From Lindgomyces ingoldianus (taxonomy: Eukaryota; Ascomycota; Dothideomycetes; Pleosporales; Lindgomycetaceae), in assembly GCF_010093535.1 (NCBI RefSeq), contig NW_022985165.1:1521582-1585581 (forward strand): DNA of 64,000 bases, written 5' to 3'. The position numbers and the translations under genes were made by a program. Shown here in pieces: positions 31,853 to 43,615 of this stretch. Every line of letters begins with the position of its first letter. Position 1 is the first letter of the stretch. Below the pieces are notes generated by a model, which ran no database searches, was not told where the DNA came from, and was given only the letters and a program-made list of their open reading frames with translations.

Positions 31853-32804
31853 TGCACCAGGGGGAGTAGAAAGAAGATGGAAGGTTGGAAATGAGGCTGG
31901 CCGGAATTGAACATACTTCAGTACGAATTCAATATGATGTGAGAAGAGAAGACACTACATATGGACTCACTTTGCTATGGGATGCTATGGAAACTTGAGT
32001 GTGATGATTGATGATCCATCATCTAATCATTCCGTTTTTGTGTGAGGAATTGTAAAATCGTAGCACTTTGATTAATAGAATGAGCAGTCATTCTCTTCAT
32101 ATTTTGATGTTTACCCGTTTCCAGTCAACATGTACTATTGTCATCTTAATCGACTGCCCCCTTTTCATAAATGTTATTATAAACTCAACGAAAGAGACCT
32201 TACCGACGACTTCACCCTTCGTTCTAAAATTTCGACTCGCTATTTAACCCACGCTCGAAACCCCTTGCAACCTCCACTTCCATGTCCTACAAGGTCCAAC
32301 CCATAATCCCCCCTTTCCTTAGAATCATGCATAGAGGTGCCTAATCCAGGAAAGCGAACTACACATGCGGAAATTGTGAAGAAGGCCGGTTTGTCTGGTG
32401 ACAACGGGGTTGAGGCCGGGGCAGCCCTAGGATCGGCGAGAACACCGGGCTGCACCGCACAACATCGCCGTAGTTCACGGCACGACTGACATCGGAGAGT
32501 ATAGCGAACGGAGCAAGTACGACCCTGGAAGAACGCCAATACACGCGAAGTGGAGTGGAATTTGCGGTGGTGGCAAGGATGGATTGATTTTTGCGACTTG
32601 GAAATAATTTTTCCGGGTAGATTGAGTTTTGTTTTCTACCTCCATCTCCTGCTTCGCGGCGCTGTTTCTCTAGTCTGTTATAGTTTGTCTAGACTCTAGG
32701 CACAACATTTCTCGCTGGCTCAGACAACATTATCCAAGTCACTGCGCTTCATTAGCTCATTTCCCCCTACCTTCATTCAGCAATATCGAAATCCTATTGT
32801 CGAA
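31853..32804. other. Intergenic, no gene seen
   Basis: About 950 bases. Minus-strand frames at 32240-32544 have no family motif. The final 150 bases are pyrimidine-rich and likely form the promoter and 5' UTR of the flavocytochrome gene. Confidence 0.5.
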
Positions 32805-34545
32805 ATGGAAATCCGACAATCCCTCACAGTTGATGACTTAAGATCGCACAATTCTCCTTCCGATTGCTGGATCGCTATATCGTCTAAGATATGGGACGTT
32901 ACAGAGTTTCTGAACGACCACCCAGGTGGTCCTGAAGGTAATTGCTCCCCCACAGTCCTCCTTTTCTCGTATTCCGCTTCAAGTCCGCATCTGATCTCAT
33001 GTCTACTAACATGATTGACGTATATTCAATATAACAGTTATCCTCCAATACGCCGGACTCGACGCAACCTCTGCCTACAACTCCATCCATGCCCCAGGAA
33101 TGCTCGAAGAAACTCTCTCGACAGACAAATTCATTGGCGACCTGTTACCCTCAAACGACATACCTCCAAAATCTACAATTCTGGAAGCTGCCGCCGCAGA
33201 GTTCCGCGCTCCCCGCAAACCCTCAATCCAGCTACCTTCTCAAATTCCAATCGCCTACGAAAAACCGGGGTTACATACTCTAATCTCCGCCGCAGACTTC
33301 CAAAACGTAGCATCCAGGACCCTAACACCAAAAGCGTGGGCTTTCTATTCCTCCGCCGCAACAGACCTCGTCACACACACGCAAAACAAAGCGCTTCTTC
33401 GACGCATAATGCTCCGCCCTCGTATCCTACAGGACGTCACAACCGTTTCTACAAACCGGAAAATCTTAGGGTGCTCCTCCACGGTTCCATTCTTCATCTC
33501 CCCTGCGGCAATGGCCCGCCTCGCACATTCAGATGGAGAATTAGCGCTAGCAAGGGCCGCCGGTACAGAGGGTATTATCCAATGTATCAGCAGTAATGCA
33601 TCATACCCGCTTTCCGCAATCGTGGAAGCAGGGAACGCCAGTCACGGTCAGCCTCAGAGTTTCTTCCTCCAACTCTATGTCAACGTCGATCGGTCCAAAA
33701 CTGCAGACCTCCTCCGCAAAGCTGTATCCCTCGGCGTAAAAGCGGTATTTGTAACTGTTGACGCGCCCGTGCCAGGGAAGCGCGAGGCTGATGAGCGGAT
33801 TGCAGCGGAGGCGGTGGCGAGTGCGATTAGTGGCGCTATGGCGAGTAATGATAAGAAAGGTGGGGGGATGGGGAGGTTGATGGCGCAGTATGTCGATAAG
33901 AGTCTTGTGTGGGCGGATATTGCTTGGATAAAGGAGGTTAGTGGCTTACCGGTTGTGCTGAAGGGCGTGCAGAGTGCGGCGGATGCAGTGATGGCAGCGG
34001 AGTATGGGTGTGAGGGGCTCATGATAAGTAACCATGGAGGACGGTCATTGGATGGGTGAGTTTTGCGGATATTTTAGTCCAGTTCTTAACTACGGGGCGA
34101 AAGGTGGTATGCTTACAACTGAGCAGTGCACAACCAAGCATTCTCGTCCTTATTGAACTCCACCGCGTCTGTCCCGCCATCTTCTACAAACTCGAAATCT
34201 ATATTGACGGCGGATTCGAGCGCGGATCGGATATCCTGAAAGCTATTGCGCTTGGGGCGACGGCCGTTGGGATTGGGAGACCGTATTTGTATTCTTTGGC
34301 ATATGGGGAGGAGGGCAGCGAACACCTCACACAGAGTAAGAATTCTTGGAAGAATTTTTGGTTATGTATTTGCTAACTTGGTTATAGTATTAAAAGACGA
34401 GCTAGAGACTTCGATGCGTCTGTGTGGGATTACAGATATCGATCAGGCGCATCCGGGATTGGTGAATACCCAGGATGTGGATCATCTTGTGGCAACTGGG
34501 GTTGGGCACCCATATATCCAATGGAGGCCCAAAGCGAAAATATAG
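32805..34545 (+). CDS. Flavocytochrome b2-type FMN L-2-hydroxyacid dehydrogenase
   Basis: Four exons (32805-32937, 33038-34055, 34127-34335, 34388-34545) give 505 residues. N-terminal cytochrome b5-like domain: WIAISSKIWDVTEFLNDHPGG (heme His39) and the second heme His in SIHAPG. Then the FMN TIM barrel: FFISPAAMARLAH, FFLQLYVNVDR (active-site Tyr), FVTVDAPVPGKREAD, LPVVLKGVQSAADA (Lys), SNHGGRSLDGAQPS (catalytic His and Arg) and IDGGFERGSDILKAIALGA. All catalytic residues of the family are present. Yeast Cyb2 oxidises L-lactate in the intermembrane space; this protein starts directly at the b5 domain with no evident targeting sequence, so it may be cytosolic or act on another 2-hydroxyacid. 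Confidence 0.94.
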
Positions 34546-34769
34546 CGGTTTTGAGAAATTGGGCCTAGATGCATGGGATCAAATAGAATATAATGGTTGG
34601 CCAGGAAACCCAAAGTTAAACCCCATGGCCCGTGGACATCTGGAGACTCACGTCGAACATTAAGCATTAAGTCTTTCATCTCTACCTTCTCCACAATTGA
34701 GACAGAAATCGTATCTTACTAACCCCCTCCTCAATCTCATCCCTACCTTGAACAACTCAACCCCTTGCT

Positions 34770-35431
34770 CTAATCCACCTGTCGCGGAAACTTCACCATA
34801 TACTTCCACACATGCGTTCCCCATTTTCTCTCTGCATCCCGCTCCTCCAAGCCTTCAAGTCCCCTCGCAAACTTATCCAGATCCACCTCCAACCTCTCCT
34901 TCTCCTCAAACCCCTCATTCTCAAAACATCGTCTCCCAGCCTCCGAACTCTGCACCCAACAAAGCACTTCATCCTGATCAGCTTGGTTAGTACCCTCTCT
35001 AACCAGGGCAGTCCCTATGCCGCGGGATTGGAAGTCTAGATGAACGACGATAGCAACGATGCACATGCATTTTGTTCCCGGTGGCATAATATGCTGCATC
35101 CAGCGTTTCATAGATGCGTTTGTGAGGGTTTCGAGGCAATCAATCGAATCGTGGATAGGCCGTATAATTTCCTCTATATTAGGGAAGATGGGAAGTGGCT
35201 TTTGATGCTGCTGTTCTGGCTCTGATATCTTCACATATCGCAGCCCCTCTTATACCAACAAAATCTTGCGGTGCAGATATTTTTTACTTTCCTGAAATGT
35301 TTGCGCTGGCTAGCGCAGTTGACAAGGCCCAATATCTTTCGAATTCCAGGAGCGGGCCGGGACCACGAATGATGTGAGAAGAATGGTCCAATAGAGTGTT
35401 GCAGTGTAGGAAAGTACGATAATAACCACAC
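34770..35431 (-). CDS. GNAT-type acetyltransferase, 5' end unresolved
   Basis: The clear exon is 35228-34770. It contains the acetyl-CoA loop HLDFQSRGIGTALVREG and a C-terminal WVQSSEAGRRCFENEGFEE, both typical of fungal GNAT proteins that acetylate amines. The frame has no ATG near its start. A phase-consistent upstream exon (35288 to at least 35431, reading APGIRKILGLVN) joins across a 59-nt GT-AG intron (35287-35229). I could not find the start codon, and the frame upstream meets a stop near 35500, so another exon or a broken 5' end is possible. Confidence 0.55.
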
Positions 35432-35589
35432 GGGGTATAGACTGTGAATTCTCTTGCTAATAAGATTTCTTTGGTAGATTTCTCTCGGTTGGGTTTAAGA
35501 GTTCCACAAGTCTGATGAATGGAAGGATTTATTTCCCCATAGGACCCAGCGCATTGGAGGCTTTCACTTTGTTATATTCATGCAGCATC

Positions 35590-36870
35590 CACGGTTTTTA
35601 TTAGAACGTAACTGTTACTGTTAGTAGTGTTTTTAAGGCGTTACTAGCAGTAATAGGGTTTTGTTCTTACAGAAGGAGTGAATTTAAACAGGCTTACAGG
35701 CAGTAACAGTTACTGCTAGGTTAATTAATAGTAAAGCTACTGTTTAGTGCAGTTACTGCAATAACTGGCGTTTCTAGACGCTCCAAAGGGCTTGATTTTA
35801 ACACAATCTTGCTAAGATAGTCGCGGAGTTAACTCTAAGTGAACAAATCTCTAGCAATCTAGTTGCGTTGTAGCTGCAGAGCCTTAACTATATAAGGCAA
35901 TAGCTAGTTCTAATTAATTGTAATTGTTCTTCTAGCTTTGCTAAAGCACCTCTTGCATTCACAGCTTGTAGCAGGGGTAGATAGAAAGTTAAGAGCTATC
36001 TTGTACAGCGTTAGATAGTGCTCACGCCTAATTTAATGCTACTAAGTGAGCGGATTTTTATAGATTATATTGTCTTTGGCTGCAACAAGGAGATCAGAAC
36101 TACTGCCAGGAAGGAGTGATAGTTTGGAGATTCCTCCACGTCCACGCTTAACGCATTTACACTCTTACTTAAATTTAACACTAGAGAATAATGCCTTAAT
36201 TATGAGCTCTAAGAGCTCCTAGAGGCAGCCCTTAACTTCTTAAGGCAATAAGAGCTTGCAAAGTGAGGCTCTAGAGTACTTAGGCAAGCAACGTTAAATG
36301 TGAAGCTAGGAGGAGCACCAGAGGCATGAGGAATTGGATTGATTGCTAAAGGAGGGCAACTACGGGTTTATATAGTACTAGGTGAACCTGTCATGTGACT
36401 TAAGGCCACCAATAGCTCTAGGCCACAGCAGGTGGTATAGCTAGGCAGCAGTAGGTCAAAGGAGTGTAGGTGGCTAGGGATTAGAGAGCTCCGTAACTGC
36501 AAACATTAAACGAGTGCTGCGAGCTTTAAGTGCTATGTGGAGTTTAGAGGACTTTTCGCATACTTATAGTGATGATGGAGGCAATATTGGAGGCAAGAAG
36601 TAGGTAAGTTAAAGAGTTAATTCGCTATTATGTACTAACAATAGATAGGATAGTTGAAAAGGTACAAAATCTAGTGTATTAGTGCGCGTTTTGACACCTC
36701 CTGTTCTACAGCAGTACTACGCGCGAAAACGTCCTCCGCGAAAGCGTTACCAAAACACTAAGAAATCAATTAGTATTGGCAGTTACTGAAGTAACTATGA
36801 CCTTATTAACCGTACAGTAACGGAAGACAATTCACTTTTGCTCTAACTGCCAAGAGATTGTTACTATCAG
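35590..36870. repeat. AT-rich repeat with GTTACT/AGTAAC palindromes
   Basis: Non-coding, AT-rich. Palindromic GTTACT/AGTAAC motifs are clustered at both edges: GCAGTAACAGTTACTGC at 35700-35716, AGTTACTGAAGTAACT at 36781-36796 and several single copies at 35605-35765 and 36825-36870. This could be a small transposon with subterminal repeats; I see no coding relic and no convincing terminal inverted repeat. Confidence 0.45.
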
Positions 36871-39869
36871 CTATTGTATGCAAAAATCAGGGCATTTCTT
36901 AGCGTACCTCAGATCTTTTTTTCCCCCACTAAAATTATAACGTACTTCATGGGCGAGTTGCTCACACACCTAAGTTGCTTACTTTTGCTAAGACCCTACT
37001 ACACTACTCTTCCTACACTAATGTATTTCTAATAACACTACTTAGATGTGTTAAAAAAACATTAAATATAGCTTATACTTTAAGCTTTTAAATAAAATAT
37101 AACACTTTTTAGGTAACATGCTGCAGCTATTTATAAAGTTTTTTAAAAAATAATAAGTAACTAACACACTAAATAACTTTTCTAAGCTAATTATACAGCT
37201 AACTTATAAAAGCTAGATAATAATAAAAAGTAGGTAATTATTTAGCACATACTTAAGCTAAATGCGCAAGGATTTCCCTCTTAGCTAGCAGCTATAGCTA
37301 ATATAGCTAATTCTTTACATGCTAAGCATAATATAGGCTATATTAGCATAAACTAGCTTAATATATTTATTAAGTGTTACTTAAAGCTTAAAGTAAAGTT
37401 TAAGTATAACTATAACTATAAAAAAGCTTTTTATAAAAATTTTATAGTAATTTAAAGCTAGTTTAACTTTATAAAGAATATTAAAGCTAAGTATAGCATC
37501 TAAAATAATAACACATATAACTTTAATAAGATAAAGTTTATAATAGGCTAAATATCTACTAAAGTAGTTATTATAAGTTTAGAGAGATAAGAACAGCTAA
37601 AAGTAGTCTAGCTAGGTAACTAGAAGTAGACAACAGCTATCTAGGGTATTAATGCTAAAGGGTAGGCTATTTTACTTTTTATTATTTTTTAGAGTAGCAA
37701 CTACTTTTTAAACTAGTATAAAAAAAATCTACTTTAAAATTAAGTTATTGTAATCTTTAAGCGCAGCTAGACTACTAATTAGCTTAGTTTAGACTAGTTA
37801 AAGCACTTTAATGCGCATATAAAAAAGTGTACTGTTAGTAGCTACTATTTACTAGTTATTAATAGCTATAAAAGCTATAACCTACTTTATTTTTAGTAAT
37901 ACTTGTAAAAAACAGGGTATACACTTTGCAATTAAGAGGTGTATTAACCAACAAGGGCGTAACTGTGACATAGGAGTACAATTAGTACCCGCCCAATTCC
38001 TAAGGCGATCCTCTGCTATCTAAAGAGGGCTTCTACAACTAGCTATATACTTCTCTAGAGAGCTAGGCACAGCAGCGCTAGTAGCAACAGATCTAGTATG
38101 CCGTAGGTCTAGTTTAAAGTATTACCTGTCTAGGATGCCTAGCTTTTTAGGCGAGGTAGGCATTGTCTAGGAAGTGCAGGGTTAACGGCACAGTTCGGGA
38201 GTTGTCCAGGACTGCCTAGTGCAGTCTAGGCCAGTCTACGACAGCCTAGGAAACACCTAGATAGCTAGTTATTACAAAACTATAAAAATAATAAAATTAT
38301 TACTATTTATATGCTTTTTTACTTATTACACTTTTTATAGCTACTTAATATAGGTTGTTTTACTTCTTTAAAAAAGGCATATAAGTGCTAAGCTAAAAAC
38401 TTTATATATAACTAGATTACTTATATTATAAAAATAAAGTTTCTACTATGCTTTAAAGCAGCTTATTATGCTATAATTACTTTTAGTAATATCTAAGAAA
38501 AGGTTTAAAGCGCTAAATTAGTTCTTTTTAACCTATAATAAGTTATAATAGGCTTTAATATAAAGTTGCACACTCTATTACTACTACTACTTATATATAA
38601 TAAGCTCTAGCAGTTGTAAACTCTAAGTAATACTTTAAAACTTAAGTTATAATTAATGCTTATAAAAATAAAAATTTAAAAGTATATAAATAGTTTACTA
38701 ACTTTTATAGTTAAAGTATTTAAAAAAGTTTTAAAAAAGGCAGTAATAATTACACATAAGCTAGTGTTAGTGTAATAAAAAATTATTAAGCTTTAAGTAG
38801 CTAATAAGGCTGCTATGTAATATAAATTACATAAAAAAAAGTAAATTAAAGTAAAAAAAACTTTAATAATTTAGAAAAGCCTACACTTAATAGCTTTAAA
38901 GAAGTTTAAAGCGTGTAGTAACAGGAAGAAGGTAAAGAAGCAGGTGTAAGCTAAAGTAGGTAAGCTATCCTAAAAGCGCTGCAGATAGTGTAATTAGACT
39001 AGGCATAACACACAAACATGTAAGTAAGAAGTAGAAGTAGTATCTAAATAATATTCTAGGCTGTACTGTACTATATAGTGCTAGAGCGGGTTGTTATAGG
39101 CTATAATAGAGTTTGTTAGGGTAGGGTCTTGGCAAAAGTAAGCGACTCGGGTGTGTGAGCAACTCGCCTATAAAGTACGTTATAGGGTAATTAAGTTTTA
39201 ACAGAATTCTAGATATATTAACAAATTCTTCCTAGGAACATTGTTAGTAGGTTAAAGCCTTAAGTTTATATAGAGATACTGTTCTTAGCGCTTTTTTTTA
39301 GAGTAATAGGACAACAATAGGCCTAATTAGAGGGCCAGAGCAGCCCTAGCCCCCTAGAGAGCAACCTACCAGCCTATTCTACGCGGGCAAGGGCGCAGGG
39401 CCTGTTGGAGAAGCCTAAGGAGCCTGCTAGTAGTGATAAACAGAAGCTAGCGCGTTGTTAGTTAATCTAGTAATAGGAGCAAGTAGGAGAAGCTTACTGT
39501 ATCCTAGCGCCTACAAAGAGCAAGCCTCCCTTTAAGAAAGTAGTAAAAGCTACTAAAAAATCTGCTCCTCCTGCTCTAGCACAGCAAGAAGCTGTTTCTG
39601 TGGTTCCTGTCCGTTGTCCCGAGCCCAATACGCTGGAGATGCTATGGGCGCGATACATTGTGACCTAACGCGCTGTTACTCTTAAAAAGGTTAGTATACG
39701 CGCTCCTCTATGCAAACTAAAAGCTTTAACTCACCTAGGGCAGTTCTATTAGGTTTTTATTAATATATAGTGGATCCTGTTAAAATTTCGATCTCACATA
39801 CAATTTTAGTGGGGGGAAAAAATTCCGGATGGCAGTGCCAAGAAATGCCCCGATTTTTGCATATAATAG
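36871..39869. mobile_element. RIP-mutated DNA-transposon relic with two inverted-repeat pairs
   Basis: Outer pair: 36871-36935 is the inverted complement of 39802-39869 (shared core TATGCAAAAATC...GGCATTTCTT and CCCCCACTAAAATT). Inner pair: 36936-36999 is the inverted complement of 39121-39184, 64 bp with 6 differences, all transitions. Inside, 37000-39120 is extremely AT-rich, with short TAG/TAA-dense frames and no readable transposase. 39290-39760 looks like former coding sequence with many CAG-to-TAG-type changes. This layout fits a class II element, or one nested in another, destroyed by RIP. Family not assigned. Confidence 0.65.
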
Positions 39870-40371
39870 AGTAACAGTAGGAACAGTACTACGTTCTATT
39901 AAACACCATGGCAGCATCCCGGGAACGAAGCGCATTATCTGTTACTTGTATCATTACCTTTTAACCTCATCTTCCTCTTAATATCTTTTCTCCCTTTTCG
40001 AGTTCCTTTTCTTGCCATCCCCTTCAATTTGCTTTTCTCGGTTCAAACTAGCCGTTCCCGAAGCCACATAGGCAGCACGGAACTTCCCGATCGCGCCACT
40101 CCACAACATCTCAGCTGCCAAGGGTCTTGCTATTTCAATACCAACCGTCTCAGCCACGATTTCCTCGATCGTTTAACAAGTGGTTCTCCGCTATCTAAAT
40201 CACGCTGGATGCCTGAACAAAGCGAACGATGTCCAGGCAATGTGTCACATGATTGTAGTTTTACTTTTTCCCATGCGCGAGCGCCTTGAGATATAAAGCC
40301 GGTACGGTAGAGAATGGGAAAGAGCTGACAGAAGTTTCTCCAGAATTGCCCGCAAGATAAGAATTAGCACC
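39870..40371. other. Intergenic, promoter side of the repeat-protein gene
   Basis: About 500 bases with no supported gene. Composition returns to normal gene-region values after about 39900; pyrimidine-rich near 39955-40020. Confidence 0.5.
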
Positions 40372-41756
40372 ATGGATGCGACCCAGAACTCCATCACCAT
40401 GGCCAATGGATCTGCTAATGCCCAAGTTGAGAATTTCGATATCGACAGGTTCCTTGATGTAGAAGGAGCGACGTTAGACACCTTCGGCGCTTTCGAGAAC
40501 ATGATTGCAGAAAGCAATACTGCTGCTGAAAGGACCGTTGCGCGTCGAGTGAGCAGTATATTCGATGCCCCAACGCCAGGAGCAATCAACGAATCCTATG
40601 TAGCAGCACTCAGTGCACCTACCCCAGGAGCATATGATGCACCTACTCCAGGAGCATATGATGCGCCTACCCCAGAAGCATATGATACGCCTACTCCCAA
40701 AGTGTACGGGCTCTACCGTGCGTGTATTCCCCACGCCCAATATGAAGAAGAAGATTGAACTGAAAAACAGCATATCAAGGCGGCTTTCCGGCCCCACCCC
40801 CCTACGATATCGGCAACGATCCAACATATAGCCGAGTCCCTCTCACTTCATTCCCCTTCACTGACCTCCCTCTAATCCCACGAATCACGGTCCTAGAATG
40901 GTATCTCGAGGTCTGCGGGACCGAGGGCTCTCTTTCCCATTGTGACTGTACGAAAGTGTCCGAGGGGCGCTGGACGGATCCACACCTGAGTCCAGAAGAC
41001 TTGTGCTATAACCTACACCAGGAGTTTGGATACCATGCAAAATTCCTGCCGTTGTTGATGACGAGCCAGCAAATGCACGCGGAATTTCGCCCGAGACGTT
41101 ATGCCTGGGGTACGTTCACGATCATTCCCACAAACTCGATCCGCGAACCAGATCTAAGAAATCAGACAACGCGAGCGCGATACTGTCAACACTTGAATTA
41201 TGAACCGAAGTTAGATGGGTGGCCGACAATCAGCCATATCACGCCGTATCCGGAGAATGCGAAAAGGCGGCGGAAAGACGCCGTCAAGGCGCCTTTGTTG
41301 TCATTTAAGAGGATCGATGTTGGGATCTGGAGTGAGATTCGGGAGATCAAGTTAGACCTGGAGTTCTCTTATTACAATGATTGGAAGAAAGTCCGACGCG
41401 AGCTAGCCTTCCTGGCACGTATGCTCAAGAAACGGGTCTTCCCGCTCCGCACGCTTTATCTGACTATGACGTGGGAGATAGCGGGAGATACTGGGGTCAG
41501 GGATATCAAGAAATACAACGAAAAAACTTCTTTTGACGATAATTGGAGGGATATTGTGGAGCCATTGAAGAAGATGACATGGACAGAGAATGTTGCAAGA
41601 CGAGTGCAGTTCCACGTAAAGGAGAAGGGTCGTTGGAGTAGCGGATCTCGCGGGTATAGAAGTGAAAGTGTGGAGCAGTTCTTAAAAGGAATGACTGCGG
41701 CGAGCGAAGAAGGGAGGTTGGACGTTGTAGAGAATGGTCTATTAAGATATCATTGA
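40372..41756 (+). CDS. Uncharacterised fungal protein with APTPGAYD repeats
   Basis: Two exons (40372-40717 and 40771-41756; 53-nt intron GTGCGT...CAG) give 443 residues; the join reads [16 protein letters not shown]. The N-terminal about 120 residues are acidic and disordered and carry four near-identical 8-residue repeats APTPGAYD (24-bp units at 40615-40710). The C-terminal part ([22 protein letters not shown] and following) resembles the core of fungal F-box/2EXR-like orphan proteins, where a short hydrophobic segment precedes an xxEFRPRxY motif. Function unknown. It sits next to transposon relics, a usual place for lineage-specific genes. Confidence 0.7.
40615..40710 (+). repeat. 24-bp coding tandem repeat, 4 units
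   Basis: Four 24-bp units in frame encode [24 protein letters not shown] and a degenerate TPTPKVYG. A divergent unit may exist upstream at about 40564. Confidence 0.85.
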
Positions 41757-43615
41757 GATGGTTGGAATATTGGCGGATACTGGGGGATATTGAAGGGAAA
41801 TTAATATTGGACTTGCTACTGGAATGGACGAGAGGATCAAGGGAAATAAGGTGTTTGCTCTGGGCCAGGTGAGACTAGGATGTGGGTATCTTGTTTTCCT
41901 TCAATATTGACTGTACGATGGCATTTTTACGCAACAACATTCTTTAGTCTCATTTATTGGCTCAGAATCCTTACCGCATAGCGATGCCTACGACCAATCA
42001 CCGAGGATCTGATTTATCAATCCAGCTACTACATAGCAGTCGAACTCTCGAGTTCTACCCCGGAGAGCACAGTTCGGTCATGGCGTGGACATGGGGCGCA
42101 TCTTAGGTAGCAAGGTTATTGAATCTCTATATGCTCAACTTTGACGAATTAGAAGCGCAGAAATTTGAGAATTAGACTCCGGACAAGTCGGGATGCGTAC
42201 AACGGTGACGCCCAACCATGAGCATTTTATATGAAGCTACATTTTCCTTACAAGTGCACATCGCCAATATATTATTGTTAGCATCGAAGGTAACTAAGGC
42301 AGGGATGGCCTCAAGAATTAGCGAAGGGAAAGAAAACAAGACAGACGAGATGTCGAAGTCTTGAAGCGCGTCGATGCCTCTGGTTCAGTTTCTATCCCAA
42401 CCTGTCAGCGCGTACTACGGAAATTAATAGAGAGAACTAGGTCTGTCACATCTGTTGCTAGAATTGGGAACAGCCCCAAAAAGATACAGGCTTCTATCTT
42501 GAATGAGGCTCCTAAATACGGGTGGTAGGAGGTGAAGTCGGGAGAAGCTCTGAAGGCGTTAAGCTAAATTTTGGGGCCTCGGCACGGTTGCACCCCACGT
42601 CGTTACGAAGTACCTCAACACTTTGACTTTTCGTCGTCACTTATCTTAGCTTATACCTCAAGACAATTGTGAACGCCCTCTTCAATAAATGGCCGACAGG
42701 AGGTGCGGTGAGCTCTGCTTTCATAGCACGCTGATAGCACCGGCGCCGTGAACCGGCCCTTGAGTACCCAGGCCAGTCCGAAGCTATGGAAAGAAGTCAT
42801 ATCGTACAGAGATAAGGACTACGATCGACGACCATACGATAGAGAAGTGATCTGTACACAACTCCCCTTGTATCTCAAAGGGAGTGGACAATGTTGTGGA
42901 AGTAAGGAACTTTGCCGCAATTTCGGCGGAAGGCATACCCGATTTGGGCCGGAAAGCAACAGCCACATTTCATTCCTCAGATGTGTCTCGACACTCCATC
43001 CACCATCTAGTTTCGTTCCCCGCAGGACCATGTACAGTTGATTGATCCATCTGCCTTACGCGCATGCATTCATATTACTGAAGCTTGCTTCTGCCGTTCC
43101 TTTGCCCCGCGTTCACGGTCCTGGAGCGACTTTTAAGCTAGAACCCAGCCACCATGTTCATCCTAACACCCATGCCCCGGATTTCAATCAACCGCAATAG
43201 CGAAATTTTCTGCCTCGTCAATTTCAAACTGATCTCATGGAATATCAGCAGAGAGAAAGATCGGACGCGACATACCCGCCTACCAAACCGTTTTATATTC
43301 AGCCTCATTAACCTAAATTACAATGCTCAGATGCCGGGGCCACAATTTGGCTACAAATCCCCTCTTTGTAATTGAGCGATCTGCACTAGTTTTAAACCCA
43401 CGTGAATACGACAACGGATATGGATCCATTACCGGGATGTGGCCCCGCACCGAAAGCCAGGGCCTTCCCGCGTGAGATAACAGCTGGTTACAACTTATCG
43501 ATGCTGGGGCTTTGCATAAGATAACCGGTTACCCTGCAGAAAAGTTTCGGATGGTGTGAAACTTTGCTCACCTCTCGGCCTCTCTCGCAACACATCTCGT
43601 CGACTTGTTGCCACT
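41757..43615. other. Intergenic, no gene seen
   Basis: About 1.86 kb. Frames at 42748-43041 and 43154-43375 carry no recognisable motif. The last part is the promoter of the permease gene. Confidence 0.5.
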
